From: Vitellaria paradoxa
Taxonomy: Eukaryota; Streptophyta; Magnoliopsida; Ericales; Sapotaceae
Reading direction: 5' to 3'
DNA: 64,000 bases
NCBI GenBank assembly: GCA_019916065.1
Contig: CM034237.1
Coordinates: 58,228,590 to 58,292,589, forward strand
In this document: piece by piece, positions 18,090 through 31,900 of the stretch
Position numbering within the stretch: the first letter of the stretch is position 1
Layout: every line of letters starts with the position of its first letter
The notes under the pieces: generated by a model
The model's input: only the letters and a program-made list of their open reading frames with translations
What the model was told of the DNA's origin: nothing
Database searches by the model: none
Program-made: the position numbers and the translations under genes

Positions 18090-21000
18090 TTTGGTTTTGA
18101 GTTTTAACAATGAATTAGAAGACAACAGACTAAACAGTGCTGTTTGAAAGAGATTAATTACAGATGCAGAAACAAAGAATGAAGAAAACAAGAAAAAAAA
18201 AAAAAAAAACCAAAGGCTAATCCAAATTAAGAGCGTAATCACAGACAAATTGGTTGCAATTGTTGACTTGAACGGAAATGAAACAAGGGTGTTTGAAAGT
18301 GACTATAAGAATTTAGAGGAGGATATATCACGTGGTGATTGAGCCATTTCGGTTGACATGGTTCAAAGAGGCTAAAAACAGACAAGATGAGACCTTTTAG
18401 ATTAACCCCAATCAACACCTTTGTGGTGCAAGAATTTCATGAATTTTGTATATCAATTCAGAACACACAAAGAAGCATAACAAAAAAGAATAATCTCTAA
18501 AAATATTATTATTAATCAAATAAAAGTTGTCTAGAACTAAGTCCTTACGTATTATTTATAAGTTAAAAAAATCTCAACTCCTTCAGGAAAACAAATCAAC
18601 AAAATAGGAAAATAACAAAAATTATCAAAAATAGCAAAATCTGGAAATTATATGACTAAGGAAATAGGTCACGAAAATCCTACCTCAAATCGAATTCGTA
18701 TAGGTTAAGAAAAAGAGACTGGAATCTTTCCAAAAAGTGGCAAAATCATCTTTTTGAAGGCCTAAATGATGGAATTTTTTCAAAATTCGACGTAACTCAT
18801 TACAAAGCAATCTTGGGCTGTTTCGCAACAAATTAGGCCCTTCAGACTAATTTAAATAGAAAATAGTGTTCAAGTCATAATTTGCAGTCTTTTAAGTTTA
18901 TTAGTCACTCTAAAAAAAGTATCGCTTTTAAGTCATATTTGTGTAGAAAGTTTTGTATTAGGTTACACTTTTGAGTGGGTTACACAAGTTTATTTTAAAT
19001 ATAATTTCTAATATATCAAGAATACTATTTATTTCTATAATTAAGTTAGACTAGTGTTGTTGAAAATCGCATGAAGATATGGATAACCGAGAATCACGTT
19101 TCTTTCGTTTTTGTTTTCTTTTCTTATAAAAAGTAGCATATAAATTGCGTGAAGATGTGATATATCATTGATTTGAATGAACACTGCTGAGATTAATGTC
19201 GGCCGAAAAAGGAATATATACAAATCTGTATTATGCAAACAGTACTGGTTATATGAAGAAGGAATATATACAAATCTGTTAGAGTTATAAATCTTGTTTA
19301 TGAAAGACAGTACCAGTTATATAAAGTAATTTATGCATAAATGCTAAAGTAATTTTTGCATAAATGTTTTATACATAACAGTACCAGTTATATGACTAAT
19401 AGTACCACATATATGTGGTATTGTTTCGTGTATAATGTATGCTCTTGTAAAAAAGTACCAAATATATTTAGTATGCAAACAGCACTATTAAACACAAAAG
19501 AAGTTACATATCTAATATATGGCTGACAGTACGACATATATGTGGTACTATTTTATATATAATGTATACTCTTGCAAAAAACAATACCCAATATATCTAG
19601 TGTACAAACAGCACTATTAAACACAAAAGAAGTCACATATCCAATATATGACTGAAATGTGGTACTGTTATGTATATAATATATGTTCTTGCAAAAACAG
19701 TACCCAATATATCTAGTATATAAACAGCACCATTAAACACAATAGATGTTTTGATTATGCTCCAAAAATCGATTGAGACTTTTTTCGAACAGTTTTGATT
19801 ATGTTTCAAAAATTGGTTTAGCTTGCTTTGTGAAGAAGATAGAAAGTTGCGAATGTCACGAGTGTTTTGGATAAAACTGACAGTTTCAAAATGTATTGAA
19901 AAATGCACAATGTCTTTTTTGTCTTTTTGTTGCAAGTGTGACCTATTCACAAACAAATTTTTTTTGGTATGACTAAAATTCTTATAAGTTTATAAATAGT
20001 GACCGGCCTCCAAAAACCCATAATTTAAATGATGTCGGCCCAAACCCATACTTATTCCAATACTCCCTAAAGCCCATAGCAATGCATTCTACATTACCTT
20101 ATCAGGAGATCATTGAGATGTGCATATAAATAGATATCTGAAAAAGTAGATTGCTGCTATTCTTTGAAGAATTTTGATGTAGCAGTGTTATTTTCGTAAT
20201 TAAAAAAAAAAAAACACATTGTTGGCTTGGCAGTGAGGAGTGTTTGTCACTTTTTATGTACATTTCATGAAAGAGATGTGCTTAGTTAATTTAATTGTAG
20301 ATTTGATAAGTTTTTAATTAATTGTTATAATTAAAAGGTGTCTTAAAGTGAAATTTAGTTAAAAATTTCAGATTTGCAAAATATAATTTATTCCTAATTA
20401 AATATCATCATAAAATTATGGAAGATAAAAAGAGAAATGAATAAAACTAAAAAATGAATTTGCTTAGGTAAAAATAATCGGTGCAAAAAAACGCGGTGTA
20501 TCACGTGTGGGATAAAAGATGCCAACTTTGGAAAATGATTGTGTTGTGGGTCATGGGATGGAACAATAAAAGACTTTCAAAGAAGATGTTTGGAAAAAGT
20601 AAAAAGGAATCAATGGAAACAATGTAAGGAGTAGCAAGGAGGGAAGGAACATTCCCCTTTTGATGGATAAGGCACCGAAGATGACATAACGACTGATGTA
20701 CGTACATCTCGTAAGATTTCTTCTTTCTTTTTGTTTTTTTTTTTTTTTTAAACTCATAGAATATATGCTTTCAAAAAGATATAAAAAAAAAAATTTCTTT
20801 CGTGCACTCATTATTTCTGCTTTTTTGTCTATTTGAAAATATAAAAAAAAAAATCTACAATAAAAGTCTATTTGTAATTATAAAAGTCGAGATAAAATAT
20901 AGTTTAAGTTATTTTTTGGAATTCAGAGTATAAGCTACAAATTACAAAAAATAGAAAAAAATAATTTCGTTTGAACGAATTCAGGTATATGTTTTTTGAT

Positions 21001-23161
21001 TTTTTGTCACAACTTTTTTAAATTTGTATAAATATTATTAAGATTTGTAGAAATATATAAATTTATAGAAATTTACATAATTTAAAGTAAAAAATTTTAA
21101 TATAAAATTATAAAATTTTTTAAAATTTTCTGTCATTTTTTGGAACTCCAAACGAGCTCTAAAACATGCGATGTTGTGGTAAAGAAAAAAATGTTATGCA
21201 TAATATATACATATAAGAACATGAAGAGCGCGCGATGCTGTAGTTTTTTTTTTTTTTTTTGTAAAATTCATGTTTAAAATTATGGAAAATAATAGTACTT
21301 TAATCCTTTAAGAAAAAAAAAAAAAAAAAAAAAAACTTCTGTTCAAACTTGAGCAATTTCATATTTAATTTCCATGAGCGATGACAATGGAAGTAGTATG
21401 AGGCAGGTTGTTTCCTCTAATCCTATCTTACAAAGTACTTCGTCTTTCCTTGTTCGGTAATACATTAGATACCCCAATGGGGCTGTCCCTCGCCCTACCT
21501 TATTAACATTAATATTACTTTATTATTTTATTTTTAAAAATGAGACAATCAACAAAATATATAAGTTAGTTATTAATTAAAATAACAAAAAATAAAAATA
21601 TATACATAAAATAATAAATAATTAAAAAATTCTAACACTAACATTTCAATTCTAAATATATAAAATGAAATTAGTATAAATTTTTTTTTATAATTCTAAA
21701 TCTAATTGAAATAATACATAAAATTTTATCCTAATCCTGCGCCAAATTTTATTGGATATTAATCTTTACTTTCATTCCTATTGAATTAAATTCTCCATTT
21801 TACTTGGGATTCTCATATGTAGATAGATAAAGGTGAATTTATACGTTATATAGTAATTAGAATGATACTGTAATTCTTTTTATTTTTAATATCAGAAGTT
21901 ATTCACAATTTGAATGTAAACTCTAATGTTATTGAAAATTTCATCTCTCTGTTATAACTTATTTCAATATTTCTTATGTTTCAAGAGACAGAATATTGCC
22001 TCCCACGTGTTGGTCGCAAGAGAATGTCACTTGTTGAGATTTGAACACAATGTGATGTGTTTTAGCTAATTATCAAATAAATTATTTTAGATTACTTTCC
22101 CAAAATGTGACTTCAATTTCATAGTTATAACATTTATCTATCTTTCGAGATACTTGGATAAAAATGTAAATCATTTCACTATGAAAGTTCTCGTACTAAA
22201 GTGAATTTTATTATTTTTATTTTTTAAATAAAACATTCAAGAATCAAGAAGGTATCTTAACCATTAACACTTGGTTGTTTTTTTATGAAGCATCGCCTTG
22301 TTGATTTTAATTCTAAACAAGCCATATAGGTCCTTAATTTCCTTTATTCTTCTACTCCTAAACGAGTCGTGTGTGGGTCTTACTAATTCTTTCACCACGA
22401 AAAGAAAAATAAATAAATAAATAAAAGAAAAGGGAAAAAAAAAAGATAAGATAAGAAAAGAAAAGGCCACAAGTGGGCCTCCGGTATAAATTTGTTTGTC
22501 CTTTTATTCTTCCACCCTTAAAAAGCCACAAGTGATTCCTTTTTTTTGGTAAGTAGCCACAAGTGATTCTTATTTGACTTATTTATTTATTTTTCAGAGC
22601 CCTTTACCCTAAGTAATAAACAATCCGAAAGTTGTCTCTTCTGTATGTGACTCATCATCGATCATTTCCCTTTTCCAATTGTTCTTTTACCCTTAAGCAA
22701 GTTACAAGTGGTTCCTGTTTTAATTCATCAGGGGCATCATGCTTTTGTCTCACTCACTCAAGCACATACATGTGGCATGCATATTGTTTTATGTTGAGTA
22801 GTACTATCCGGATCCGGAAACTGAAGTTGCTTTTCGGTTTTAAGTTCTAAAATTTAAATTTCAATCGTTCAATGATGTGAACTAAATTTGATCATTCAAT
22901 TTAAAAAAAATATAATTTTTTTACTTTCGTAAAGGATAAATCAATAAGTAACTTAAAAAAAAAAAAAAAAAAAACAAAGAAAAATTACGAAAAGATTGAA
23001 TGAGCATGCAATCAGTTGAGTCAAATGCAAGGAGATCGAAGCTGAAAATCTAGAGAATCAAAATCAAGTTTTCAGGCCTTCCCCTCTCTTTCTATCTATT
23101 TATTTCATTTTAATTTTTACATAAAATCAATCTCTTTTTGGATCAAATATTAAAAATCCTG
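18090..23161. other. AT-rich intergenic region
   Basis: About 5 kb without a supported gene. It contains poly(A)/poly(T) runs (18190-18210, 20203-20217, 20736-20750, 21244-21261, 21314-21336, 22954-22974), the 127-bp tandem repeat listed separately, and a long AT-rich tract (21520-21760). Short ORFs here are low-complexity and I treat them as noise. Confidence 0.6.
19385..19745 (+). repeat. Tandem repeat, about three copies of ~117-127 bp
   Basis: Copies begin near 19385, 19512 and 19637. Each has a TGTGGTA(C/T)T(G/A)TT-type segment, a TATAATGTAT-like segment, CTTG(T/C)AAAAA, TA(C/T)CCAATATAT and CAGCAC(T/C)ATTAAACACAA. The first two copies contain the palindrome ACATATATGT; the third has lost about 10 bp there. 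Confidence 0.85.
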
Positions 23162-23320
23162 ATGAAGATTCAGTGTGGAGTATGTAACAAAAACGAAGCC
23201 TCGGTGTTTCGCTCCACGGACGAAGCTGCTTCCTTATCGCTTGCGACCACCGCGTAAACCACGCCAACAAGTTTACTTAAAAACATCAGGGTTTTCGGGC
23301 TTTAGGCGGCGCACAGCTTT
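23162..23320 (+). pseudogene. B-box zinc finger (BBX) gene fragment, first B-box
   Basis: From the ATG at 23162 the translation begins MKIQCGVCNKNEASVFRSTD then EAA, matching the start of plant BBX20-25-type proteins (MKIQC-VC---EASV). A frameshift near 23232 moves the rest of the B-box to another frame, where ACDHRVNHANK is readable, then a stop (TAA at about 23275) and KHQGF. Cysteines and histidines of the zinc-binding B-box are partly retained. BBX proteins are nuclear transcription factors in light signalling. No second B-box follows, so this is a broken fragment. The uninterrupted frame starting at 23175 is a different, non-homologous frame. Confidence 0.7.
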
Positions 23321-24420
23321 TCTCTCGTCTAACCTTTCGCTAATTTCTCATTCTTATTTATTGTTTGGTTTACCTTTTAAAAAAAGTAAAATATTATTTT
23401 TTATATTGAATTGTCAGATTTAGTCCACATTTTATTAGACAGATGAACAAAGAAGGTGCATGTGTATACATTTAAAATTTTAAATTTTACACACGTTAAA
23501 ATTAAAATTTTAATTCAAATATTTATTTTTAAGAAATTTTCTAAAGAAAATTAAAGTCTAATATCACTTTTTTAAAATAAAAAATCTTAATTGATTTTGT
23601 CTATTCATACAATATTTAATAAACATGTAAAATTTTATTATTTATTACAAATATTATCACATTCTTAAAAATATTAATTTAAAAATTTTTATAAAAAAAT
23701 TTAAAAAAATATGGGAAGAGAAGTTGACCGAAAAGACATTCGAAGCGAAGAGATGAAAAAATAATCATGACTACTGAATAAATCTAACCGTTGAAAATAT
23801 CTCAAATTTAAAATTTTAAACTTTTTTATTATATAGATATATACAAAACAATTGCATTGTGTTATAGAATGTTATGGTGCACTTTAAAAATAAAAGAGCT
23901 TGTCAAAATATTAGGTATGTAAGAGTTTTTTTTTTTTAATTCTATTGTCTTAATTTCTCTCGAAATACCAAAATTATTCTATAAACATACAAACAGTGTT
24001 ATATTATAATGTTACTTTGTTGTCTCTGACACTTCACGTTATGTTAGCAATTCAAAGGGGGACTATAAATATATATTTATTAATGGGCCCGTGTGTCCCA
24101 TTCGAAAGGAAATTTACAATTCTTCTCAGAATCACTTTCAACTTCACGGCCAGAACATTAAAGATTAGTCAGGGTGTATGTAAATTTATCCAGACATTCT
24201 TAGTTAAAAAAAAAAAAAAAATTACAGAGGAAAAAGATAATTAATTTGTCACAAAATTAAAACTTTTTAATTTTTAATTATAATAATTAAAAGACTAAAA
24301 GGCATAACGCAAGATTTGGAGAAAAAGCTTGGGGCCAAAGCTTTGATTCAACCAACTTCTTTTGTTGGACATCTTCTGATCTGTCCCATTTATGTATGCT
24401 TAGGCTGTGCCCACAAGCGG
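23321..24420. other. AT-rich spacer upstream of the DUF4220 gene
   Basis: No supported gene. A-rich runs occur at 23930-23938 and 24208-24222. This may include distal promoter sequence of the gene at 24496, but I recognise no specific element. Confidence 0.5.
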
Positions 24421-24432
24421 ATCAAACATCTT

Positions 24433-24440
24433 CTATAAAC
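24433..24440 (+). promoter_or_regulatory. Possible TATA box of the DUF4220 gene
   Basis: CTATAAAC lies 56 bases before the ATG at 24496, which would give a leader of only ~25-30 bases. It is the only TATA-like motif close upstream. Weak call. Confidence 0.35.
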
Positions 24441-24495
24441 CTTCCATAAACACGAAATTGAGCGCCGCTCTGACTCTGTTGGTTGGAGGGGGAAA

Positions 24496-25927
24496 ATGAA
24501 AGTCAGTCTAATGTGGGTTAAGCTATCCACTGACCAATTCAAACGACTGTTTGAAACCTGGGACATTCGGGCGGTGATTCTCCTGAGTCTCCTCATGCAA
24601 GTCATCCTAATCTTCTCCGCACCATCCAGGAAGAGGACTTCCAGTTTGAAAGTACTGATCCCAATGTGGTTAGCCTACTTGCTGGCCGACGCCACCGCTA
24701 ACTTCGCCGTCGGACACATGTTGAGCAGCGGCCCCGGTCCTCCTCTGGAAATCATGGCGTTTTGGGCCCCCTTCCTCCTCGTCCACCTGGGCGGCCCCGA
24801 CACCATCACGGCCTTCGCCCTGGAGGACAACGAGCTCTGGCTCCGCCACCTCCTCCAGCTCGGTTTCCAATTCACAACCGCCGGTTACGTCTTCGTCCAC
24901 ACTCTCCCTCAAAACAAGCTGTGGTTACCAATAACCCTCATGTTCATTGCCGGCTTAATCAAGTATACTGAGCGCACTATTTCTCTTTTCCTGGCTAGCT
25001 CCAAAACGCTCCGAGATTCCATGATCGCAGCTAGCGATCCAGGGCCAAGCTACTGGAAGCTGGTGGACTATTTCATTTTGAAGCGGCAGGCGAATCTTCC
25101 GACCCGGGTAGAGACAATTCCGATTCCTAGAAGACCTCACGAGCAAGGAGTGAGCTCCCTGGAGGACTGGGAGGTGGTACTGTATGCTCATCATTTCTCC
25201 AAATCATTCAAAGGGATCCTTTCCGACCTCATACTAAGCTTCCTGGTCCGAGACGAGAGCAGGAATTTCTTCTTCAACAGAACGGCGAGAGACGCTTTCA
25301 AGGTGGTGGAGGTAGTGTTGGAATTAATTAATATTTAATTCTCATAATTAGTTTCTTAATTAAAGTGATCCATATAAAAATTTAAATTTGATAAAGAATT
25401 ATCTAGAAAGTTATTATTGGCAAAAGATTGTGAGTTGATTTCCTAATCATATTCTATTTTGATGGACGGTCGAAATTAAATGACTAATTAGGAAATTGGG
25501 TCCTCTCTCTCCTTATAAATAATAAATGAATTCCATCAATTCATACACATTAAAATTACAACACATTAAGGTTTATAGGGCAAGAGGGAGAAACCTTAGT
25601 TTTCAAAAGGGTTTTATTTTGTTGAAAGAGAAAATTCAAGAACAATAATTTTGAGGTAACTTTCGCATTCAGATTTTCAAAGTAATGATTTAAGGTACGT
25701 GTTCTTAATTATAATATGTAAGTAGGAAAAATATGTGAATATCATGAAGGTAAAGATCTTGTATATTTAATTAAATATTATGTATTAATTTAATTATAAA
25801 CTTATATATGGTATTAGAGCACAAGTTTGTAATCTCATGATATTCCATTATGATATTGCCGCTAATTGAATTTCGTTACATATTTAATTATATATGTATT
25901 TGAGAAAATTAAGAGAAGCTTATTCTC

Positions 25928-25967
<40 letters not shown>

Positions 25968-28900
25968 CATGGATTTTGATTTTCTATCCTCATTAAAATT
26001 CTTGAAAAGTTACTCAAGATAAGATATTGAATCTGTATTCACATTCTTGTATTATTGCGTTCAATAAAATAGTTTGAATGCAAATAGCATGATTAATGAT
26101 TTAAATCCCAATGCTTGTATTAAGTTATGTTTTTTTTTTTTTTAATTTTAAGTTGATTTTTCCAATTAGAATTCTTGGATAATCAACTGAAAGTATATAT
26201 TTATATTATGAAGATAGTGACTCAATTGCTAACAAGAAATTAGGGAATTTAATTAATCTTTTAAGGATGATAGGCGACTTATTTTTTAACATTACTGAGT
26301 TATAAAAAAATATATATATATATATATATATATATTAAATGTTTAACAATTCCTTATTTGGACATGTTGAACCCTTAAGTTTTTGAAAAGTTTTGGCTGG
26401 GTTGCCTATTAAAAATATATATATATATTTTTTATTGATCAATGGCATGCCTTCTAAATTCTAAAAAAAAAAATGCACTTAAGTTTTGTTATTATTATTT
26501 TTATTTTGTTTTCCTGTATTTGTATTTTTGGAAAACTTAAGAAAAAAATAATATTCTTTTAATGTTTAATGATTAAATTAAGTAAATTAATTATTTTAGC
26601 CATTATTATTGATTCTAATATTCACATTATAAATGGTCTGGTGTTCACCACAGTGCTCCAATCCATTATTGTGAATATTAAATTTATGATTATATTTAAT
26701 TCTAATATTCATATTATGATTAGATTAAATATTCTCACTATTTTTTAATCTATTATTATAAATATTAGATTACTAAAATTTTGTTCATGCCACTTATGTT
26801 TTGGTTGCCCATAGGCCCAAATATGGTAGTGAATATTAGATTGTTAATATATATATATATATATATATTAATATTCATATTATAAATGGTTTGGTGTTCA
26901 CCACAGTGTTCCAATCCATTATTGTGAATATTAATTTATGATTATACTCAATTCTAATATTTGTATTATGATTTGATTAAATATTTACTTCAATATTTTT
27001 TAATCTATTATTATGAATGTTAGATTATTAAAATTTTATTCATACCTCTATATTTTGATTGCCCACAGGCTCAGATATGGTAGTGAATATAGAATTGTTG
27101 ATATTTTAATTATTATTTATTCAATTATATAATTGGTTACTCACAGGTCCAATTATATTGATTGAATAATTGTTATGGGGTGATAAATTATTTTATCACG
27201 AAAATATAGGACATCCACAAATGCTATATTTTTTAATAATGTATCACCTAATTAAAAGTATCTTAAATATCAACAATTTATTATTCCCTTACATGAGTGT
27301 TATTTATGTGTTGTTATAAATAAAATTAACATGTGAGCATATAAAATTGCAGTTACAAATCCTATTGCACTTCATTCCTAAGCCTTAAATATCCCCAGAT
27401 TTGATGGTACTAATTTCTCTGAGTGGCATTATCAAGTCCAGTTTAGTTTGAGGGTTCTAGGCCTTGATATGTGCCTTCTTGTTGATGAACCTACTACTAT
27501 TACTAATGAAAGTAGTAAGATTCGGAAAGCCACTCATATGGCATGGTCTAGATCCAATGAATTAAGCCTAATGTCTTGTGCATGACCATTACTGCAAACA
27601 TTAAATCATATCTCCTTGAGACGTAGAATGCTAAGGAAGATTTTAATAATTTTAAGGAACATTTTCAGTTTTCTCACTTGTTGGAAAATTTATGGCTGAA
27701 CTAAACATTATGCGTTTTCATGGTACTCATACCATTAATGAACACATTATTGAAATGACCAATCTGACTACAAAATTAAAGACTTTAGGCATGATTGTGG
27801 ACGAGTCTTTTCTCATCCGTTTTGTCCTAAAATCTTTACTTCTAGAATATGGACCTTTTTAGTTCAATTACTACACTATTAAGAATAAATGGAATGTTAA
27901 TGAACTACATAGTATGTTGGTCTAATAAGAAGGAAAACTTATGTAGTAGAATGGTCATGTGACGCATCTAATGGTAAAAGAATGAGCTACAAAGAATAAA
28001 GCTGGAAAAGGCATCAAGCGTGGCCCATCCAAGTTAAATGGATCTGATCAATCTGCCCCTCCCCCCCCCCAAAAAAAAGAAAATAAAGCGATAAGTGCCA
28101 CTTTTGAAAAAGAAGTGAACACTTTTAGAAAGATTGCCTAAAATGTAAGACATGGTTCGAAAATAAGGGTAAACTTATACCTTTAGTATGTTTCGAATCA
28201 TTGATATTCCTTCTAATACTTAGTGGATTGATTATTATTCAAGTACTTATGTTTTAAACTCGATGCAAAGATTTTTTTTTTTTTTTTGGTTTATTTAAGA
28301 TCTCTTGCTTTATTGCATTTAGAATTTTGGTAAATGGATTATACCAAATTAACCTTGAACTTTTTCTCTAAATGATCTCCTTTCTTACTCTGCATTATAA
28401 TGTTAGAATTAAACGTGAGTCATTTGATGAGCATTCATATTACTTATGACATAAAAGATTAGGTTACATATCTAAGAAAAGAATTGAGAGATTAATAAAG
28501 GAAGAAATTCTCTCAAATTTGGATGGGGTTGATTTTGATGTGTGTCTAAACTGTATTAAAGGTAAACAGAACAAACATAAAAAGAAATGAGCTATAAAAA
28601 GTATCCAGCTCCTAGAAATAATATATACAGATATATGTAGACCTTTTGTTAAACTCCTTGAACGTTTAGTTGTTTGTGCACAATACACAACGCCAAATGA
28701 ACCTTGGCATAATAGTGTAGCTGAAAGGCACAATCGTATCCTTATGGATATAGTTAGGAGTATGATGAGTAATATAAGATTACCTATATCCTTATGGATG
28801 CATGCTCTTAAAATTACTGTGTATGTCTTAAATAGGGTTCCTAGTAAGGCAGTTCCAAAGACACCTTTTGAACTGTGAAAAGGATGGAAACCCAGTTTAA

Positions 28901-31900
28901 GGCATTTATATGTTTAGCGTTGCCCAGCAGAAGTAAGAATTGATAATCCACATGAATAGAAAAACTAGATCCAAGAACAATTAATTGTTTCTTTATTGGA
29001 TATCTAAAAAAATCAAAAGGATATAAATTTTACTGTCCTAACTATAATATAAAAATTGTTAAAATCAGAAATGCCAGATTCATTAAGAATGGCAAAATTA
29101 ATGGGAGTGGTAAAGTTAGAGATGCAATCATTCAAGAAATCAGGGTACAATTTCCCTTACCTCTGATTCATAATAGTCTTATTGTTCCTAATGATGTTGA
29201 TATAATCAACAATAATGAACAACAAATGAATGATCAGCAATCTGATGATTCCCATAATGAGATTGTAAGCACTGACCCTATTATAGATGCGCCACAAGAA
29301 GTAGCATTAAGAAGATCTCTTAGAAATAGGAGACCTACTATTTCGACTGACTATGTGGTGCATTTATAAGAATCTGAGTATAATGTTGGGGATACTGATG
29401 ATTCAGTTACATATTTGAAAGCCATTAATAGTAATGATTCTACTAAATGGATTGATGCCATGAATGATGAAATAAAATCTATGGACTCTAATAAGGTCTG
29501 GGAGTTAGTCGAATTGCCCGAAGGACATAAAAAGGTCAGGTGTAAATGGGTTTTTAAAACTAAACGCGATTTTAAGGGCAATGTCGAACGACATAAAGCC
29601 AGACTTATAGCCAAAGGTTTTAATCAATGTGAGGGCATTGATTATAATGAGACCTTCTTTCCTGTATCAAAGAAGAACTCTTTGAGAATCATTTTAGCAC
29701 TGGTAGCTCATTTTGATCTAGAGTTGCACCAGATGGATGTAACGACGGCTTTCTTAAATGGGAGTTTAGAAGAAGAAGTCTATGTGACACAACTAGAGGG
29801 TTTCATAAAAGAAGGAAAGGAAAACATGGTCTGTTTGTTAAATAAGTCAATATATGGACTTACATAGGCTTCCTGACAATGGTATCTTAAGTTTTATGAC
29901 ACTATTATTTTATTTGGGTTTAAGGAAAACACTGTTGATCAGTGTATATACTTGAAGACCAGTGGGAGCAAAATTTTATTTTTAGTACTGTATATTGATG
30001 ACCTACTTATAGCCAGTAGTTACCTTGGTTTACTACGGGAAACTAAAGATTTTCTTTTGAAAAACTTTGGAATGAAGGATATGGGAGGGGCATTCTTTGT
30101 AATAGGAATAGAAGTATTTCAAGATGGATCACGTGAATTGTTAGGATTGTCTCATAAAGCTTATATTAGTAAAGTTTTTGAAGGAACAATATGCATAAGT
30201 ATGACTCCACTGTTGTTCTAATTTCAAAGGAGGATAAGTTTAGCTTAAGTTAATATTTCAAAATGAATTGGAACATAACAGTATAAAAGATATTTCTTAT
30301 ACTTCTATTCATATGAGTTTAATGTATATATAGATTTGCATCAGGCCAGATATTTTGAGATGTTATATAGATACCAAAGAAAACTGGGATTTGATCATTA
30401 AAAAAAAAAAAAAAACTGCAAATAAATTTTTAAGATATTTGTAAGGGATAAATACTTACATGCTCACATTTAGGAGGGCCAATCACCTTGAGGTGATTGG
30501 ATATTCAGACTCATATTTTGGAGGACGTATTGATAGCAGGAAGAGCACTTTTCATTATGCGAGAAATGCTGTTTCATGGAAGAGTGGTAAGAGTTATTGC
30601 ATCACCCACCATGGAGGTTGACTTTGTTGCCTGTTTTGAGGCTGCAAATAATGGATTATAGCTGTAAAATTTTATTTTAGGGTTTAGAGTTATGGATACT
30701 ATTTCTAAGTCCTGAAGATTTACTGTGATAATATTGCAGCAATTTTCTTTTTAAAGAATGATAGGTATACTAAAATGGCCAAGCACATTAAGTTAAAATA
30801 TCTATCTATTAAAGAAGTTCAGAAATAACAAATGTCAATTGAACACATTAGTACGAGTGTTAATATAGCAGATCCACTTATGAAAGAGCTATCTCCAAAG
30901 ACATTTATGTAGCATGCTAACAAGATGGGTCTTGAGAGTAGCAAATATTAATTTATTTGTGGATTGCTTAGTGCTTGTTTACTTGACATTATATTTTGAT
31001 ATCTATTAAAGATTTTCTGAACTTATAATTTTCTGTCTTGCAATATTTGTTTACATGCATGTGAATTGTTTAATGTAATAGAAATAGTCTTGAAAAAGAC
31101 ATCATTGGACCATTAACGATAACTCACCTTATAGACCTTGTCAAATAAATTGTTGATGACGTAGTACATGGAAGGAACCATACTCTTGAATTAGTATGGA
31201 ACCGCCATGACTCTCATTAATGATTTATTTAATTAAGGTAAACCATTAAGATGACTCTTCTAATGTTATTGCGCGCCTAATGTTTCTTATATCAAATTAT
31301 GATTATAGGATTATTATATGGACCAAGTAGGAGACTGTTGGAATTAATTAATATTTAATTTCTAGAATTAGTTTCCTAATTAAAGTGGTCCATATAAAAA
31401 TCTAAATTTGATAAGGAATTATTTAGAAAGTTATTATTGACAAAAGATTGTGAGTTAATTTCTTAACCATATCCTACTTTGATGGACGGTAGAGATTACA
31501 TGACTAATTAGGAAATTGGGTTCTCTCTCTCCCTATAATGAATTCCATCAATTTATACACATTAAAATTACAATACATTAGGGTTTATAGGGTAAGAGGG
31601 AAAAACCTTAGTTTTCAAAAGGGTTTTATTTTGTTGAAAAAGAAGATTCAAGAACAATAATTTTGAGATAGTTTCCGCATTCAGATTTTTAAAACAATAG
31701 TTTAAGGTACGTGTTCTTAATTATATTATATAAATAGGTAAAATATGTTAATATCATGAAAATAAAAATCTTATATATTTAATTAAATATTATGTGTTAA
31801 TTCAATTATAAACTTACAGGTGGAACTTAACTTCTACTATGAGGCTCTCTATACCAAGGCCTGGGTTGTTCAAAGTGACGTCGGGTTCTGCATTCGATTG

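Larger units (their letters stand above)
25316..31818 (+). mobile_element. Ty1/copia retrotransposon inside the DUF4220 gene
   Basis: LTRs at 25316-25806 and 31336-31818 both start TGTTGGAATTAATTAATA. The 3' LTR ends ACTTACA; the 5' LTR ends ACTTATA, a mutated end. TGGTATTAGAGC (25809-25820) is an initiator-tRNA-Met primer site and AAGTAGGAGAC (31325-31335) the polypurine tract. The target duplication is GGTAG (25311-25315) against GGTGG (31819-31823), one mismatch. Counted roughly by eye the LTRs differ at about one base in ten, so the insertion is old. Gag and pol remains are in host orientation and full of stops, frameshifts and deletions, so it is not autonomous. Confidence 0.92.

Noticed and set aside
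20501..22470. Short Phe/Lys-rich ORFs in the AT-rich spacer
   Set aside because: Translations of poly(A)/poly(T) and AT-rich sequence without homology.
23175..23423. Uninterrupted 82-codon ORF
   Set aside because: The homology to BBX lies in other frames starting at 23162; this frame has none.
24670..24971. Several ORFs on both strands within DUF4220 exon 1
   Set aside because: Shadows of a GC-rich true coding frame, which has clear DUF4220 motifs.
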